Shown: in pieces, positions 61,278 through 64,000 of the stretch
Layout: the number at the start of each line of letters is the position of its first letter
How positions within the stretch are numbered: position 1 is the stretch's first letter
Origin: a bacterium
Lineage (GTDB): Bacteria > Elusimicrobiota > Elusimicrobia > UBA1565 > UBA9628
Reading direction: 5' to 3'
DNA: 64,000 bases
Assembly: GCA_021822495.1 (NCBI GenBank)
Contig: JAKAQO010000008.1
Span: 1-64,000 of the forward strand
Program-made: the position numbers and the translations under genes
The notes under the pieces: generated by a model
The model's database searches: none
Seen by the model: the letters and a program-made list of their open reading frames with translations, nothing else
What the model was told of the DNA's origin: nothing

Positions 61278-62273
61278 ATGAAACTGCGCCCGGTTATCGG
61301 CGCGGCGCTCTGCTTGTTTGTGCTCACCCCTCTTTTCGCCGCCGTCGTATCGGATTTTACCACCAACGCCATTGGAACGGCGGGTGACCAGTTTTTACTC
61401 GAACCCATTGGCGCGCGCGGCATTGCCATGGGAGGCGCCTACACCGCCGTCACCGATGACGCCACATCCTTATATTGGAACCCAGCTGGGCTTTCCCGCG
61501 TGTCGGACACCTCAGGCTCTCTCATGTATACGCCGTATTTGGCCGGCATCAATTATCAAGCCGCCGAAGTCGCTAAAAGAGTTTCAGACACCGGCGTTCT
61601 CGCCGTTGGATTTCGCTCACAGAGTTACGGGTCCATCTCCCAAACTGATATCAATGGCAATTCTCTCGGCAGTTTTTCTCCGCATGATTACGTCGCCGAG
61701 GTTGGATGGGGGGAAAGCATTCCCGACTTATCCGACAATAATATCGCGACCTCCATGGGAGTTTCCGGGCGATGGATTCATTCGACCATTGTCCAATCCG
61801 CTGATTCCTACGGAGGAGATTTCGGCGTTCAAACCCGCATCTATCATGGGAACAGCTATTACGATATGGGAATCACAGCCCAAAATATCGGACAAGGACC
61901 GAAATTTGACGCCGTTCAAACTGTTCAACCCTTCCAACTCAAAGTGGGGGGAGCGATGTATCCGTGGAAAGGCGTCACTCTTTCCATGGACATGATCGCG
62001 CCCGAACAAAATCTTGTCTACGGAGCTCTTGGAGCCGAGTATTCTATTCCCATTGACAAAACCATCAAGGTCGCCCTGCGTGGTGGAATTAATTCAATGA
62101 ATATGGAAAGCTCCGATCTGGGCCCCGTCTCGATGTTTTCGGGGGGGATCGGGTTCTCCGCCGGAGACGTCTCTTTCGACTACGCCTTTGTGCCCATGGC
62201 TTTTCTTGGAAATGTCAGTTACCTATCCCTCAACTTCAATCTCCCCAGCAAATCTAAAAACCAAATTCCGTAA
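61278..62273 (+). CDS. PorV/PorQ-like (UPF0164) outer-membrane protein
   Basis: 331 residues from ATG 61278; ATG 61248 is possible. Signal peptide ends LFAAV. The family signature GARGIAMGGAYTAVTDDATSLYWNPAGLSR is followed by barrel strands. It lies 65 bases after the Kelch surface protein, repeating the cargo-then-PorV order. Presumably the outer-membrane shuttle or attachment partner of that cargo. Confidence 0.85.
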   Translation: MKLRPVIGAALCLFVLTPLFAAVVSDFTTNAIGTAGDQFLLEPIGARGIAMGGAYTAVTDDATSLYWNPAGLSRVSDTSGSLMYTPYLAGINYQAAEVAKRVSDTGVLAVGFRSQSYGSISQTDINGNSLGSFSPHDYVAEVGWGESIPDLSDNNIATSMGVSGRWIHSTIVQSADSYGGDFGVQTRIYHGNSYYDMGITAQNIGQGPKFDAVQTVQPFQLKVGGAMYPWKGVTLSMDMIAPEQNLVYGALGAEYSIPIDKTIKVALRGGINSMNMESSDLGPVSMFSGGIGFSAGDVSFDYAFVPMAFLGNVSYLSLNFNLPSKSKNQIP

Positions 62274-62382
62274 AAGCGTTGCGCGCCCTAAATTCAATTT
62301 GTTTTAATCGAGGTATGCGTTATTTATTGGCTCAAAATTATTTTCAATTACGGACACAACTCTCGCGACAGGAAAACACTCT

Positions 62383-63045
62383 ATGAAATATTTATTTCTC
62401 TTTGTTCTTTTCATCATCGCCGGATATTTTGCTCTTCAAGAATTAAAACCCAAGCCCTTGCCTCCGCCGCCTCCGCCGCCTCCAATTCTTAGCAAACTCA
62501 ATACCATCAAGCCGCTTTTAAGCCCCCAAGATGAACAGAGAATAGCTCAATCAGTCAATGACACCAATGAGAAAGTCCGCTGGCAAGCCTTAAAACTGTT
62601 GGTCAATGGAAAATCTTCCTTGGCTCTTCCGCTTCTCTTTAAGCATTTGGAACACGATCCTTCCATCAGCTTGCGCGTTAAAATTCTAGGGCTTCTCTCT
62701 CAGTATAAATCCAACAACGACGTTTTAACCCATGTTCTTGCCGCGCTGAAAGATTATAATCCAGACATACGGCTGGCGGCGCTTCAAACGCTGGATGATA
62801 TGAGCGCTTATTCCGCCGCGCCCAACATCACGGCCCTCTTAAGCGACGGAAGCGGACCGGTGCGCCAAAAAGCTTTGGATGTCCTCAACGATTTACAAAA
62901 GAAAAGACAAAAAGAAATAGACGCCGCGTGCGCCGAGTGGAAAAAAGAAATGCAAGAAAGGCAAGCTCAAGCCGCTCAAAGCGGAAATCCTCTTGCTCCC
63001 GCGCCACCCGCGCCGGAAGAGTGCGCCGCGCCTCTGAACCACTAA
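62383..63045 (+). CDS. Membrane-anchored HEAT-repeat protein
   Basis: 220 residues. An N-terminal helix (2-19) is followed by a proline run (PPPPPPPP, near 28) and about four HEAT-like repeats (about 45-180, for example EKVRWQALKLLV, NPDIRLAALQTLDD and GPVRQKALDVLNDL), then a charged helix. Likely a protein-interaction scaffold. It lies 12 bases before moxR and is probably co-transcribed with it. Confidence 0.75.
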   Translation: MKYLFLFVLFIIAGYFALQELKPKPLPPPPPPPPILSKLNTIKPLLSPQDEQRIAQSVNDTNEKVRWQALKLLVNGKSSLALPLLFKHLEHDPSISLRVKILGLLSQYKSNNDVLTHVLAALKDYNPDIRLAALQTLDDMSAYSAAPNITALLSDGSGPVRQKALDVLNDLQKKRQKEIDAACAEWKKEMQERQAQAAQSGNPLAPAPPAPEECAAPLNH

Positions 63046-63057
63046 GGAGAAACCAGA

Positions 63058-64000
63058 ATGGAACTAGGTATTAAGGAAATCAACAAAAAAGTCTCGGAAG
63101 AAAGTTTGTTTGTCGCCGAACTTAAAAGAGAAATCGGACGGGTCATTGTTGGGCAAGAAGACATTATCGACCGCATTCTTATTGGAATCATCGCCGGAGG
63201 GCATGTCCTTCTTGAAGGAGTTCCCGGACTGGCAAAAACCCTGACTATTAAAACTCTTTCCCAGTGCATGAAAGCGGATTTCTCCCGCATTCAGTTTACT
63301 CCTGACCTTTTGCCGGCGGATCTAACGGGAACCTTGGTCTTTAACCCAAAGGACTCCGACTTTACGGTGAAGAAAGGCCCCTTGTTTGCCAACCTAGTCC
63401 TAGCCGATGAAATCAACCGCGCGCCAGCCAAGGTTCAAAGCGCGCTTCTTGAAGCCATGCAGGAAAAAAGCATCACGATTGGAACCACCACCTATCCACT
63501 GCCGGAACTCTTTTTAGTCTTGGCGACTCAAAACCCCATCGAGCAAGAGGGAACCTACCCGCTTCCGGAAGCGCAGGTTGACCGATTTATGCTAAAGATC
63601 AAGGTCTCCTATCCCAGCAAACTGGAAGAGAAAACGATCCTGGAGCGGATGGCTTCGGATACTCCTTTGGTTCCCAAAGCCGTGGTCACCCCTCAACAAG
63701 TCTTGCAAGCCAGAAAAGTCGCTTCTGAAATCTACATGGATGAAAAAATCAAGGCTTATATCGTGGATTTGGTCTATGCGACAAGAACCCCTCAGGATTA
63801 TAAATTGACCAAGGAGAAATCTCTCATTTCCTATGGCGCAAGCCCCCGCGCGACCATTGCGCTAGCCAAGGCGGCGAAGGCCTACGCCTTTTTAAACGGA
63901 CGAGGGTATGTCACGCCCGAAGACGTCAAGACCGTTGGAACCGATGTCTTGCGGCACCGCGTTCTTCTCAGCTATGAAGCGGAAGCTCAAAATATAACAT
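63058..64000 (+). CDS. MoxR-family AAA+ ATPase (3' end outside window)
   Basis: At least 314 residues, running off the right edge. AAGGAG precedes ATG 63058. Walker A GVPGLAKT, Walker B LVLADEINRAPAKVQSALLEAMQE, sensor 1 ATQNPIEQEGTYPLPEAQVDRF and the AAA lid are all present. MoxR ATPases are chaperones for metal or cofactor insertion and usually precede DUF58 and VWA genes, which would lie beyond the window. Confidence 0.95.
   Translation, partial: MELGIKEINKKVSEESLFVAELKREIGRVIVGQEDIIDRILIGIIAGGHVLLEGVPGLAKTLTIKTLSQCMKADFSRIQFTPDLLPADLTGTLVFNPKDSDFTVKKGPLFANLVLADEINRAPAKVQSALLEAMQEKSITIGTTTYPLPELFLVLATQNPIEQEGTYPLPEAQVDRFMLKIKVSYPSKLEEKTILERMASDTPLVPKAVVTPQQVLQARKVASEIYMDEKIKAYIVDLVYATRTPQDYKLTKEKSLISYGASPRATIALAKAAKAYAFLNGRGYVTPEDVKTVGTDVLRHRVLLSYEAEAQNIT

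Overview
The window looks like a Gram-negative bacterium from an under-studied phylum; Elusimicrobiota or a neighbouring candidate phylum is my best guess. The reasons are very large secreted proteins ending in FlgD/T9SS-like C-terminal domains paired with PorV/PorQ-like (UPF0164) outer-membrane proteins, KdsC (hence LPS), a divergent sigma-54, and a short Gnd/Zwf/PpgK sugar-phosphate set. No taxonomic marker gene is present, so this is inference.

Layout. (1) 1-1150: the tail of an RHS/YD-repeat protein cut by a DDE transposase element. (2) 1163-9578: a tandem rhodanese, a 2168-residue surface protein and its PorV-like partner. (3) 9603-12470: an AT-richer cassette with a small membrane protein, a membrane-anchored class 3 lipase, a DUF6338 protein and a small charged protein, of unknown job. 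(4) 12472-18583, minus strand: a tight regulatory operon with a sigma-54 activator response regulator, a 65-residue stand-alone DHp-like protein, a methyltransferase, a hybrid histidine kinase with two receivers and a private divergent sigma-54. A 36-bp perfect palindrome lies at its head. (5) 18766-38418: an integrative conjugative-type element with small regulators, an oriT-like structured region, a Replic_Relax protein, a VirD4/TraD coupling protein, T4SS genes (VirB2, TraL/VirB3, VirB4, VirB5, VirB6, VirB8, VirB9-like, VirB10), SSB, an excisionase and a tyrosine integrase. A second surface-protein/PorV pair is translationally coupled inside the T4SS operon, and two toxin-antitoxin modules sit antisense between T4SS genes. 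(6) 38474-41649: an AbiEi regulator with a truncated AbiEii, overlapped by a GmrSD/DUF262-type nuclease gene. (7) 42007-42257: tRNA-Gly(CCC) followed by a GC-rich structured stretch that repeats the tRNA 3' end. (8) 42258-55884: a chromosomal-type region with an outer-membrane protein, an HMA-like protein, an MFS pump, gnd, zwf, ppgK, an ABC-2 exporter, a SpoIID protein, a lipoprotein, rpiB, pgi, kdsC and a glycogen-binding-domain protein. (9) 55984-64000: a third surface-protein (Kelch) and PorV-like pair, a HEAT protein and the start of a MoxR ATPase.

The most striking features are a family of 21-bp palindromic units inserted in frame in at least eight genes and read in several frames; three cargo/PorV-like pairs, one of them built into a conjugation operon; and the self-contained sigma-54 circuit next to that element. 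No recognised MOB-family relaxase and no VirB11 were seen.
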